This document shows positions 1 to 6,352 of a stretch of 11,609 bases of DNA, piece by piece; position 1 is the stretch's first letter, and every line of letters starts with the position of its first letter. The stretch lies in NCBI GenBank assembly GCA_030018055.1, contig JASEGN010000028.1, positions 1 through 11,609 on the forward strand, read 5' to 3'. Origin of the DNA: Candidatus Aenigmatarchaeota archaeon. GTDB lineage: Archaea > Aenigmatarchaeota > Aenigmatarchaeia > CG10238-14 > SCSR01. The notes beneath the pieces are model-generated. The model did no database searches and was not told the DNA's origin. It saw nothing but the letters and a program-made list of their open reading frames with translations. The position numbers and the translations under genes are program-made.

Positions 1-350
1 CCATTTTGAATGAAACCAATAATTGTAGTATTGACCCAGGTAGCATTTGGTAAAGAAAAAGTAAAAGCTGTTGGTGTTGAGTTGCCAGCAGTTCCATTAT
101 AACCTTCAATAAAAGTGAATCCAGAAGGTAATGTTATATTTACTTGCGTGATATTTATTCCAGAAGCTGTTTCAGTATTATTTACAGTAAAATTAAGTAA
201 CTGATTTAGTGATGAAGGTTCAACCGTTGCATCAGCCGGGTATTCTAAAGTAGCTTTAAAAGTTGCTGCAAGAGCAAATAAAAAAAAGTAAAAAGTAAAA
301 AATGTTAGAAAAAACAAAAATCCAAGAGTAAAACTTAATTTTTTTCTCAT
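1..350 (-). CDS. Secreted, sequon-rich surface protein (N-terminal part only)
   Basis: Reading leftward from ATG at 350, 116 codons stay open to the window edge, so the C-terminus is missing. The protein begins MRKK, followed by a long hydrophobic, Phe-rich stretch (about residues 5-29) ending in FALA, a good Sec signal peptide with likely cleavage after ALA near residue 28. The mature part is Thr/Asn/Ser-rich and contains eight N-X-S/T sequons within about 60 residues (NFT, NNT, NIT twice, NGT, NST, NAT, NTT). This is typical of N-glycosylated archaeal cell-surface or S-layer-associated proteins. It lies 39 bp downstream of the minus-strand membrane-protein gene and may be co-transcribed with it. 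A GGAG stands only 3 nt before the ATG and a TATA-like TTTATAAATA at 366-375. No family is recognisable from the fragment. Export is well supported; the function is unknown. Confidence 0.75.
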   Translation of the reverse strand, partial: MRKKLSFTLGFLFFLTFFTFYFFLFALAATFKATLEYPADATVEPSSLNQLLNFTVNNTETASGINITQVNITLPSGFTFIEGYNGTAGNSTPTAFTFSLPNATWVNTTIIGFIQN

Positions 351-365
351 ACACTCCTATAAATC

Positions 366-375
366 TATTTATAAA
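366..375 (-). promoter_or_regulatory. Possible TATA box for the surface-protein gene
   Basis: On the minus strand TTTATAAATA lies about 20 nt upstream of the ATG at 350. A second TATA-like TTTATAATT is centred near 379. The more distal one better fits the usual spacing of about 26 nt to a start site just before the ATG. The whole gap is AT-rich, so chance similarity is possible. Confidence 0.3.
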
Positions 376-389
376 ATTATAAAATAAAA

Positions 390-884
390 CTAAATCAGCT
401 TGTACTCAGCCTTAGCTTCTTGTTTAGTTTGGACCTCTATCTTTGAAAAAACTTCCTTCCAATCAACCTGTAGTACGGTAGTTTCACCAGAACTTAAATC
501 TTTTACTTCATTTAAAATATCAACTCTCTTATTATCAACATAAACTTTAAAATCACTCAAAGTTGCCTTGCCAGTATTTGTTACAGTTATTAGGAGATTA
601 TCTGCAGCATCTCTAGAAATACCTAATATATCTATGCTATAGGCAACACCTTTAATTCCAACTATAATTTCTTCTAAAGATGTTGGAAATTTTGGAATAA
701 ATTTTTGAATAGCAGGACCTATGAGAGGAATTTTCGCTAAGTCTGGGAGTCCGCCGAAGATGAAGTAGCATGCTAATACAACTACTGCTATTAAAATAAC
801 TCCCTCTATAATACTTTTGAAAATTCTTACTATTAAGAATACAGCCAAAATTAGTAGAACTGCTCCGATTATTAGATTAATCAT
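390..884 (-). CDS. Small two-helix membrane protein with C-terminal beta-type domain
   Basis: The 164-residue protein has two hydrophobic helices at the N-terminus (about 3-20 and 25-43) separated by a short RIFKSIIEG turn, then a soluble C-terminal domain. In that domain the stretch around residues 96-140 (NLLITVTNTGKATLSDFKVY, then VDNKR and SSGETTVLQV) has the alternating pattern and the N-T-G-x-A turn of an immunoglobulin-like or CARDB/archaellin-type beta-sandwich. This suggests a membrane-anchored extracytoplasmic domain, perhaps a cell-envelope component. No catalytic motif is visible and I do not recognise a named family. The start ATG at 884 has no Shine-Dalgarno site. Downstream, 39 bp away in the same direction, is a secreted sequon-rich protein, so the two may form a surface-related unit. 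Coding status is well supported; the role is open. Confidence 0.75.
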   Translation of the reverse strand: MINLIIGAVLLILAVFLIVRIFKSIIEGVILIAVVVLACYFIFGGLPDLAKIPLIGPAIQKFIPKFPTSLEEIIVGIKGVAYSIDILGISRDAADNLLITVTNTGKATLSDFKVYVDNKRVDILNEVKDLSSGETTVLQVDWKEVFSKIEVQTKQEAKAEYKLI

Positions 885-991
885 AATTAAATTTTGTTTT
901 TAATATTAAATTCAATTCGTGCCTTTTCCACAACTATTGTAGAGATTTTCTATCACTAAAGAATTTTAGGTTGAGAAGAGAAAATAAATTA

Positions 992-1666
992 ATGGTACTC
1001 ATTGAGGATGCAGAACTGAGAAACCTTAGGTATGTTTTTGAAAATAGAGAGCATGGTGGTAAACTTCTTGCTGAAAAACTTAAAAAATATGCTGGAAAGA
1101 ATACGGTAGTTTTGGCTATACCTTCGGGAGGTGTTCCAATCGGAAAAATTATCGCGGAAAAACTTAACAGTAAGTTTGACCTAGTAATTACAAGGAAGGT
1201 TCAACTTCCAGACAATCCTGAAGCTGGTTTTGGTGCAGTTAGTTTCGATGGAGAAGTAGTTGTCAACTTGGAATGGGCTAGAGAATTATCACTTACTGAT
1301 GAAATCATAAACTTTCAAATTGAGAAAGCGAGAAAAGAAGTTGGACATAGGGTAAATAAATTTAGGGGCAAAAGACTCTTTCCAAGTTTAAAGGGAAAAA
1401 TTGTTATAATAGCTGATGATGGACTTGCTACTGGTTATACAATGCTTGCAGCTATAAAATCTATAAAAAAACTTGAACCAAAAAAATTGATAGTTGCTGT
1501 ACCTACTGCTTCTAGAGGGGCTATTTCTTTAGTTGAAAGAGAAGTTGATGAAATTTATTGTTTGAATGTTAGAGAAAGTTTCGTATTCGCTGTAGCTGAT
1601 GCTTACCAAGAATGGCATGATATGAGTGAGAATGAAGTTTTGAGTTATTTAAGGAACAAAACATGA
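992..1666 (+). CDS. Predicted phosphoribosyltransferase (COG1926-like)
   Basis: The product is 224 residues from the ATG at 992. A TTG at 971 in the same frame would add seven residues; I prefer the ATG because relatives begin close to the F-x-x-R-x-x-x-G-x-x-L-A pattern seen here at FENREHGGKLLAEKL (residues 16-30). The type I phosphoribosyltransferase fold is shown by AIPSGGVPIG (42-51) and by the PRPP-binding loop IVIIADDGLATGYT (137-150), with its two acidic residues followed by the G-x-A-T-G phosphate loop. The family transfers between PRPP and an unidentified acceptor; it is often annotated only as a predicted phosphoribosyltransferase, sometimes fused to hydrolases. The substrate cannot be read from the sequence. 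The gene stands alone on the plus strand, divergent from the membrane-protein gene, and its TGA ends 4 bases before the convergent tRNA gene. Confidence 0.85.
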   Translation: MVLIEDAELRNLRYVFENREHGGKLLAEKLKKYAGKNTVVLAIPSGGVPIGKIIAEKLNSKFDLVITRKVQLPDNPEAGFGAVSFDGEVVVNLEWARELSLTDEIINFQIEKARKEVGHRVNKFRGKRLFPSLKGKIVIIADDGLATGYTMLAAIKSIKKLEPKKLIVAVPTASRGAISLVEREVDEIYCLNVRESFVFAVADAYQEWHDMSENEVLSYLRNKT

Positions 1667-1701
1667 GTTATGCCCCTGAGGGGATTTGAACCCCCAACCA
1701 A

Positions 1702-1719
1702 ATCAGCTGGCTAAACCAT
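1702..1719 (-). other. tRNA intron 2 (18 nt, non-canonical position 42/43)
   Basis: Central helix CAGC (1725-1722) pairs perfectly with GCTG (1707-1704). The 5' bulge is CA|A (1721-1719) and the 3' bulge AT|T (1703-1701). The inner helix TGG/CCA closes a five-base TTTAG loop. Cutting between the second and third bulge bases removes 18 nt and leaves GCCAT for the anticodon stem and TGGTT for the variable region, exactly what the cloverleaf needs. The outer helix is weak. Confidence 0.7.
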
Positions 1720-1724
1720 TGGCT

Positions 1725-1738
1725 GTTGCCCTTCTGGA
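1725..1738 (-). other. tRNA intron 1 (14 nt, canonical position 37/38)
   Basis: The intron follows A37 (1739) and ends before A38 (1724). The proposed fold has outer helix GTGGC/GCCA(T), central helix TTCC (1744-1741) with GGCA (1730-1727) giving three of four pairs, 5' bulge TA|T and 3' bulge AC|A. Both cuts fall between the second and third bulge nucleotides, as in archaeal BHB sites. The inner helix is very short, so this is a relaxed motif. The boundaries are fixed by the need for a purine at 37 and a seven-base loop. Confidence 0.7.
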
Positions 1739-1791
1739 TAGGAAGCCACTGCTCTATCCGAGTTGAGCTACAGGGGCTTTTATTTTAATTT

Positions 1792-1805
1792 AAGTTTATA
1801 AACTT
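1792..1805 (-). promoter_or_regulatory. Palindromic TATA-like element upstream of the tRNA
   Basis: AAGTTTATAAACTT is a perfect 14-bp palindrome with a consensus TTTATAAA core (1795-1802). It is centred about 21 nt upstream of the first tRNA base, slightly closer than the usual 24-28 nt. It lies between the end of the PIN-ATPase gene and the tRNA, so the tRNA promoter is the simplest reading. Confidence 0.45.
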
Positions 1806-1853
1806 AATGAAAATTGTAAATAATTAAATAGAGAGTAGAAGAGCGTGGATAGC

Positions 1854-3662
1854 TTATATTAAAACTCTAATATTTCTCCTTCCAACTATCGCTCTCAATA
1901 GCTCCCTACCAATCTCAGAATCCTTTGTTACTCTTATCCTTCCTTTCTTTCCAATTGTAGCTGAAAATAGAAAATCCTTTTCAACATAGAAACTTGCAGT
2001 CTTTCCTGTTAATTCTCTATTAAAAATAAATTCTAAGCTCTTCCCACTTTCTTGTAGATGAAATTCTACTTCCTTCCCCAGAGCAGGTATCCTCGGCTCA
2101 ATATCTATATGTATTCCAAGTCTTTTTTCAATGGCTGAAATTGTTGCACCATTCTTTCCTATAATTCTTGGAATGATTTCATTAGAAACTCTAACCGTAG
2201 CTCTATTTTCAGAGATGATTTCAACTTCAGCTAATGGGTCAAATTTTTTTACTTCCTGAGATATCCTTTCCATAGCTAATTTTTTCACTGAAGAAATTCT
2301 CTCGGCTGCTTTAATTGGCATGACGATATTCTCTTCACCAAATGTATAGATCTCATACTCACACTTACCTGTTTCAAAATTTCTAACTTCAACCAAGGGT
2401 CTGGCTAAATCTTCCTCAACCATTCCACTTGGAACTTTTACAGTAAGACCAAGCTCATAAACTTTTTCTATCACACCACCCTTAATGAAAATTAGGGTAT
2501 CGATTATATGAGGTATCATCCCAAGTTCAATCTTTCCAATAAACCTTTGAATAGCATCTATTGCATTGCTTGCATGAATAACACCTACCATTCCTACTCC
2601 AGCAAGCCTTAACTCTGCAAAAATTTCAAAATCTTTCGGCTTTCTTATCTCATCAAAGATGGAAAAATCTGGCCTTACAAGAAGTAATATGTCAGCTGTT
2701 TTTGAAAAATCTCCTTCCAAAGGGCTATATTGTGTAACCTCTGGTCCAACCTGAAGATCCCTTGGTGATTCTAAAGTCTTAACTATGGCTTTTCTTTCTC
2801 TTGAATAGAAATCGGCTAGAGATGAAGCGAAAGCTGACTTGCCAGATCCAGGAGGCCCAGCAATTATCACACCTTCCGCTTTTTCTTTCAATCTTTTTAT
2901 CAGCTTTTCAGAAAGTCTATAATCTTCCAGAGTAAGCTTCACGATGGGTCTAACTATAGTAACTTCTACACCATCAGAAAAAGGTGGTCTTGCAACAGCA
3001 ATTCTAAAATTTCCAAGCTGTACTACAGTAGCTCCTGCACGAACAATTTCAACGTAGGCCTCTTCACTAATTCTTGCAGCCTCCATAATTTCCCTGATAA
3101 TATTCTCTACTTCTTCCTTTGTGCAGGGCTCTTCCCTAATTTTTACAAGTTCAAATTTTCCAGGGACACCTCTCTTTGCAAATGGTGAGGAATCTTCTTT
3201 TAAATGTATGCTCAAGGTATCTGGTGTGAAAAATTTTTCAAATATTAGACCTGTCACTTTAATCTTGGGTGCTATATATTTAACCGTTATCCCACTCGCC
3301 TCTGCAACTAAGGCTTGTACATAATCTGCTGTATAAAGTGTTGCATTTTCCTTTTTTGCTGCATCCCTAATTAGTGCATCTATCCTTCCACTCTTAGCAA
3401 GTCTTATATCTTCAATAGTTGGTCTTTCCCCAGAAAATCCTATCTTTATCTTTTCTTTCTTACAAATCTCTCTTAATTTTTTAAGTTCATCCAAACCAAT
3501 GAATCCTGGCTCTCTGCCCTTAGACGCTTGTGCCTGAAGTTCGTCGACTACCGCAATTGGAATAATGATTTCCACATTCTTTATCTTTTTTCTTCTAATT
3601 AATTCACTAATTTTCCTATCGATTATTATACTAGTGTCTAAAACAATTTTTTCTTCGACCAT
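1854..3662 (-). CDS. PIN domain - ATPase - KH domain protein (COG1855, PINA-like)
   Basis: This 602-residue protein has three modules. Residues 1-135 are a PIN nuclease-like domain with the expected acidic residues D9, E41, D95 and D113. Residues about 230-400 form a PilT/VirB11-type P-loop ATPase with Walker A GPPGSGKS (269-276), Walker B SIFDE (334-338) and the histidine-containing GVIHASNAID (360-369). Residues about 485-525 contain a type KH loop, IIPRIIGKNGATISAIEKRL, with GKNG at 502-505. The order and length match the widely conserved archaeal COG1855 family. A Sulfolobus member, PINA, has been described as a hexameric ATPase that acts on Holliday junctions and binds the resolvase Hjc. 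All key residues are intact, so nuclease-like and ATPase activities are both possible. The gene is divergent from nadE. No Shine-Dalgarno precedes the ATG. Despite the PilT-like ATPase it is not part of the pilus locus. Confidence 0.93.
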   Translation of the reverse strand: MVEEKIVLDTSIIIDRKISELIRRKKIKNVEIIIPIAVVDELQAQASKGREPGFIGLDELKKLREICKKEKIKIGFSGERPTIEDIRLAKSGRIDALIRDAAKKENATLYTADYVQALVAEASGITVKYIAPKIKVTGLIFEKFFTPDTLSIHLKEDSSPFAKRGVPGKFELVKIREEPCTKEEVENIIREIMEAARISEEAYVEIVRAGATVVQLGNFRIAVARPPFSDGVEVTIVRPIVKLTLEDYRLSEKLIKRLKEKAEGVIIAGPPGSGKSAFASSLADFYSRERKAIVKTLESPRDLQVGPEVTQYSPLEGDFSKTADILLLVRPDFSIFDEIRKPKDFEIFAELRLAGVGMVGVIHASNAIDAIQRFIGKIELGMIPHIIDTLIFIKGGVIEKVYELGLTVKVPSGMVEEDLARPLVEVRNFETGKCEYEIYTFGEENIVMPIKAAERISSVKKLAMERISQEVKKFDPLAEVEIISENRATVRVSNEIIPRIIGKNGATISAIEKRLGIHIDIEPRIPALGKEVEFHLQESGKSLEFIFNRELTGKTASFYVEKDFLFSATIGKKGRIRVTKDSEIGRELLRAIVGRRNIRVLI

Positions 3663-3723
3663 TTTTATATATTGGATTTTATAGGTAATAAATCAACTTT
3701 TTGTTAATTTACAAAAGTTTATT
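3663..3723. promoter_or_regulatory. Divergent promoter region, PIN-ATPase / nadE
   Basis: The 61-bp AT-rich gap must drive two divergent genes. ATTTTATAGG at 3676-3685 is TATA-like on both strands (CCTATAAAAT on the minus strand). For nadE it would place a start site near 3707, with a leader of about 17 nt. For the minus-strand gene it sits unusually close to the ATG. No Shine-Dalgarno site is present on either side. Confidence 0.3.
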
Positions 3724-4563
3724 ATGATTATCGCCCAAGAATTAGACCTTAACTGGAAAAATGTTAAAAGGTGTATAGAGAATTGGATAAAAAATTATTT
3801 CTTCACTAACAAAATAAGAAAGGTTGTTGTAGGGATTTCTGGAGGTGTTGATTCTGCTGTTGTTGCCAGTCTAACAAAAAATGCCTTGGGTAGAGGAAAG
3901 GTGATTGGAATTTTATTGCCAGAAAAAGGAGTTACTCCAAAAACAGATAGGAAAGATATGAAGAAAATAGTAGAGTTGCTTAGGGTGGATTTTCTTGAAA
4001 TTGAAATAAGTAAACTTGTTAAAAATTTTATTGAGGCTTTCCCATTAGTAAAGGGAGACTTACTAGCTTATGGTAACCTTAAACCAAGAATAAGGATGAC
4101 TTTATTATATGCGATAGCTAATGTTAATCGAGCTTTGGTTGTTGGTACCAGCGATAGATCAGAATATTATTTAGGCTACTTTACAAAATTTGGGGATGGT
4201 GCAGCAGATATTTTTCCATTACTTGGTTTGTACAAAACTCAGATAAAAGAGCTGGGAAGATTTTTAAAATTACCAAGAGCGATAATAGATAAAACTCCAT
4301 CTCCTGGGCTATGGAAAGGCCAAACTGCAGAAAAAGAGCTGGGAATCAGTTATGAAGTTGCTGATAGGATATTTTTTTATAAAAAAGATTTTCCAATTCT
4401 TTATGGAAAGGTATATTCAAACGAGAAAATCGCAAAGATAATTGGAATTAATAAATATCTCATCGAACTTGTTGAAAACAGGGGAAAAAATACTATGCAT
4501 AAAAGAGCTCTGCCTCCATCCCCACCAATTCCATACCCCTATTTTACTTGGAAAAAAAGTTAA
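3724..4563 (+). CDS. nadE: NH3-dependent NAD+ synthetase
   Basis: NadE converts deamido-NAD to NAD with ATP and ammonia, the last step of NAD synthesis in the cytoplasm. The 279-residue protein has the N-type ATP-pyrophosphatase P-loop SGGVDSA (39-45). It also has the family motifs GNLKPRIRMTLLY (117-129), GTSDRSEYYLGYFTKFGDGA (141-160) and TPSPGLWKGQTAEKELG (191-207), and the usual C-terminal KRALPPSPPIPYP tail. No N-terminal glutaminase domain is present, so it should depend on free ammonia, as is usual for archaeal short forms. Length and motifs indicate an intact enzyme. The start ATG has no Shine-Dalgarno. The 3' end overlaps the convergent hisS gene by 20 bp. Confidence 0.96.
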   Translation: MIIAQELDLNWKNVKRCIENWIKNYFFTNKIRKVVVGISGGVDSAVVASLTKNALGRGKVIGILLPEKGVTPKTDRKDMKKIVELLRVDFLEIEISKLVKNFIEAFPLVKGDLLAYGNLKPRIRMTLLYAIANVNRALVVGTSDRSEYYLGYFTKFGDGAADIFPLLGLYKTQIKELGRFLKLPRAIIDKTPSPGLWKGQTAEKELGISYEVADRIFFYKKDFPILYGKVYSNEKIAKIIGINKYLIELVENRGKNTMHKRALPPSPPIPYPYFTWKKS

Positions 4564-5830
4564 TTAGATCTTCTAGAGTCATCTCTTTCTCAGTCCTTCT
4601 CTTCATATCTCTAAGCTTAACAATTCCACTTTCAACTTCTTTTTTCCCAATTATTAAAACATAGGGAATATCAAGAGAATCTGCATATTCCAGCTGTCTT
4701 GTTAATGACCTTCCTTTCAAATCAAAATCTGTTGAAATTCCAGTCCTTCTTAAAAGGTTGACAGCCTGCATAACATCCTCTCTAACCTTCTCTCCAGCGC
4801 TTGCAACAAATACCTTTATAGGTTGTTCTATCTTTGGTAGTAGCTTTAGCCTTTTAAGTAGTATAAGCAATCTTTCTATTCCACCAGCATTTCCCGTAGC
4901 TGGTCTGTCCTTGCCATATAGCTTGCTTAGGTTATCAAACCTTCCACCAGCAAATATAGCTCCTACATCTTCATTACCTTTAGCATAGCACTCAAAAACA
5001 GTGCCTGTATAATAACCAAGTCCACGAACAATACTAAGGTCGAATATGCACTTTTCAATTTTTTCAAAATTTTTTAAAACTTTTGCAACCTCAACTAATT
5101 CATTAAAGCCTTCCATGGCTTTTTCGTTCTGAGGCAAAATTTTTTTAATTTTCTCAAGTACATTAACATTTCCACTTAATTTAATCAAACTCATGATCCT
5201 TTCTATTTGAATCTCGCTAAGATACTTTTTAAATTCATCTTTCAATTCTTCAATGGAAAGTTTTCTAAATTTATCAATAATTCTCATCACATTTTCCATC
5301 TGCTTCTTTTCCACTCCAATCGAAAGAAGAATGCCTTCGGTAAGCTTTCTATTGCCAATTCTTACCTCAAAATCTTTTACACCAAATTTCTCCATTAAAT
5401 CTATTCCCAAAACAATAACTTCTGCGTCAGCCTCTGGCTCCTTGCTTCCATAAATTTCTGCATCCCATTGCCAAAAAATTCTCAATCGAGCAAATTGAGG
5501 CTCATCATATCTCCACATGTTAGAAATACAAGCAATTTTTATTGGTTCTTGAATCTCTAGCTTAGTTGCAAGCATCCTTGTAATACCAACCGTCAGATCA
5601 AACCTTAGTCCAATTTCTTTGCCACCTTTGTCCTTAAACCAGTATATCTGTTGTTTTACATCTTCACCAGCCTGTGCCTCTAGGGTTTCTAGATTTTCAA
5701 TCGTACTTGGTTCAACTAGTTGAAACCCATACGTGGTTAAAACTTTTTTTATTTTTTCTATTATCCAACTTCTGATAGCCATTTCTTCCTTCTCTATATC
5801 CTTCATTCCTTTTGGTAAAGTTGTCAGCAT
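4544..5830 (-). CDS. hisS: Histidyl-tRNA synthetase
   Basis: This class II aminoacyl-tRNA synthetase charges tRNA-His. The 428 residues carry LPKGMKDI at the N-terminus and motif 1 around YGFQLVEPSTIENLE (34-48). The ATP-binding strand LRFDLTVGITR (75-85) follows. Motif 2, WRYDEPQFARLRIFWQWD (106-123), includes the catalytic arginine position R117. The histidine-specific motif is VRGLGYYTGTVFE (268-280). Motif 3 is GNAGGIERLLILL (313-325). A HGTP-type anticodon-binding domain runs from about 337 to the end. The VRGLGYYTG motif has Gly where Asp is frequent (RGLDYYTG), a tolerated variation. The length is normal. There is no Shine-Dalgarno; a T-rich TATA-like element lies about 25 nt upstream of the ATG. 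It overlaps nadE tail to tail and is divergent from the first pilin gene. Confidence 0.96.
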   Translation of the reverse strand: MLTTLPKGMKDIEKEEMAIRSWIIEKIKKVLTTYGFQLVEPSTIENLETLEAQAGEDVKQQIYWFKDKGGKEIGLRFDLTVGITRMLATKLEIQEPIKIACISNMWRYDEPQFARLRIFWQWDAEIYGSKEPEADAEVIVLGIDLMEKFGVKDFEVRIGNRKLTEGILLSIGVEKKQMENVMRIIDKFRKLSIEELKDEFKKYLSEIQIERIMSLIKLSGNVNVLEKIKKILPQNEKAMEGFNELVEVAKVLKNFEKIEKCIFDLSIVRGLGYYTGTVFECYAKGNEDVGAIFAGGRFDNLSKLYGKDRPATGNAGGIERLLILLKRLKLLPKIEQPIKVFVASAGEKVREDVMQAVNLLRRTGISTDFDLKGRSLTRQLEYADSLDIPYVLIIGKKEVESGIVKLRDMKRRTEKEMTLEDLINFFSK

Positions 5831-5850
5831 AATAATAGCTTCATTTCCAA

Positions 5851-5858
5851 ATAAAAAA
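5851..5858 (-). promoter_or_regulatory. Possible TATA box for hisS
   Basis: On the minus strand TTTTTTAT is centred about 25 nt upstream of the hisS ATG at 5830. This would give a leaderless or nearly leaderless transcript, consistent with the missing Shine-Dalgarno site. The motif is weak in this AT-rich gap. Confidence 0.3.
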
Positions 5859-5898
5859 TGATGTGGGTGTTGTTGAAATAGAATTTATGTATAGAAAC

Positions 5899-5906
5899 AT
5901 TTATTA
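5899..5906 (+). promoter_or_regulatory. Possible TATA box for the pilin operon
   Basis: ATTTATTA is centred about 27 nt before the ATG at 5930, the spacing expected for a leaderless archaeal transcript. No Shine-Dalgarno precedes this ATG, which agrees. Other AT-rich matches (for example TTTAAATA at 5921) are nearby, so the assignment is tentative. Confidence 0.35.
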
Positions 5907-5929
5907 GGTAAAAAAATAAATTTAAATAG

Positions 5930-6352
5930 ATGAAAGGAATATCACCCCTAGTTGCTGCGGTACTGTTAATCGGAGTAACCATGACTATAGCCGGTATTTT
6001 AGCTTTTTGGGTCTCTGGATTCATGTACGAGAGAACGAAGGGTTTTGAGGAAAAGGCAGCCATGTATGAAAAATGTATAGGTGCAAATTTCGGTATTTAT
6101 TCCAGCACTTATGATAGCGTTAATAAAACTTTAACGATCTTGCTTGAAAATAAAGCAGGTATTCGACTAAATCTTACTGAAATAAATATAATCCTTCTTA
6201 ATGGCAGCATTGACATACGCCCATTAAATATGATATTACCAAGAGCTGGAGCTTGGCTTCCAATTAAAATTGAAAATGTAGATGCATGTGAAAAATATAG
6301 AATTGTTACCGAGTGTACCGAGCCTACAATCTTTAGGGAAGGTACTTGTTAA
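5930..6352 (+). CDS. Archaeal type IV pilin-like protein 1
   Basis: The 140-residue preprotein begins MKGISPLVAAVLLIGVTMTIAGILAFW, a class III signal sequence. A short basic MKG leader would be cut before ISPL by a prepilin peptidase, leaving a hydrophobic helix (about 4-29) that packs into a filament core. The head (about 35-140) contains sequons at N65 (NKT), N81 (NLT) and N91 (NGS), and cysteines at 49, 120, 129 and 140, the last being the final residue. It is a short minor- or major-pilin type; archaellin is less likely because no archaellum genes accompany it. Its stop overlaps the next pilin start (TAATG), so the two are translationally coupled. They face the ATPase and platform genes. 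Pilin status is well supported; whether it is the main subunit is unknown. Confidence 0.88.
   Translation: MKGISPLVAAVLLIGVTMTIAGILAFWVSGFMYERTKGFEEKAAMYEKCIGANFGIYSSTYDSVNKTLTILLENKAGIRLNLTEINIILLNGSIDIRPLNMILPRAGAWLPIKIENVDACEKYRIVTECTEPTIFREGTC
6336..6343 (+). promoter_or_regulatory. Ribosome binding site of pilin 2
   Basis: GGGAAGGT ends 8 nt before the ATG at 6352, inside the end of pilin 1. It supports ATG 6352 over the upstream in-frame TTG at 6346. Confidence 0.5.

Larger units (their letters stand above)
1671..1777 (-). tRNA. tRNA-Arg (anticodon CCU), interrupted by two introns
   Basis: Read on the minus strand, the cloverleaf closes completely. The acceptor is GCCCCTG/CAGGGGC with discriminator A73 and no encoded CCA. 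T8 and A9 are present. The D stem is GCTC/GAGC with A14, A15, G18, G19 and A20. The T arm is GGGGG-TTCAAAT-CCCCT with a G49-U65 wobble. The anticodon loop reads TT-CCT-A-A, with anticodon CCT at 1740-1742. The 107-nt gene closes only if 32 nt are removed: 14 nt at 37/38 and 18 nt at 42/43. That gives a 75-nt mature tRNA with stem GTGGC/GCCAT, variable region TGGTT, and U48 able to form the Levitt pair with A15. A20 and C35 agree with arginine identity. The 3' end lies 4 nt from the stop of the convergent phosphoribosyltransferase gene. Confidence 0.9.

Noticed and set aside
971..991. TTG at 971 as start of the phosphoribosyltransferase
   Set aside because: It adds only seven residues before ATG 992, has no spaced Shine-Dalgarno, and extends beyond the usual family N-terminus. 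It cannot be fully excluded.
1671..1777. tRNA with only one intron and an 11-nt variable region
   Set aside because: A 26-nt intron ending before the second GCCAG leaves a G27-G43 clash, an abnormal variable loop and no good BHB. The two-intron model pairs every stem and yields the usual xGGTY variable region.
1854..3662. Pilus retraction ATPase (PilT) as the identity of the PIN-ATPase
   Set aside because: The N-terminal PIN and C-terminal KH domains define the COG1855 family, and the gene is away from the pilus locus.
3724..4563. GMP synthase or another PP-loop ATPase instead of NadE
   Set aside because: The SGGVDSA loop is shared, but GNLKPRIRMT, GTSDRSEYYLGYFTKFGDGA and GLWKGQTAEKELG are specific to NAD synthetase.
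5824..6063. Minus-strand 79-codon frame antisense to pilin 1
   Set aside because: It mirrors the pilin signal sequence, has no ribosome site and overlaps hisS and its promoter gap.
6346..6351. TTG at 6346 as start of pilin 2
   Set aside because: It would put extra residues before the MKGISPL signal, while ATG 6352 has a suitable ribosome site and matches pilin 1.
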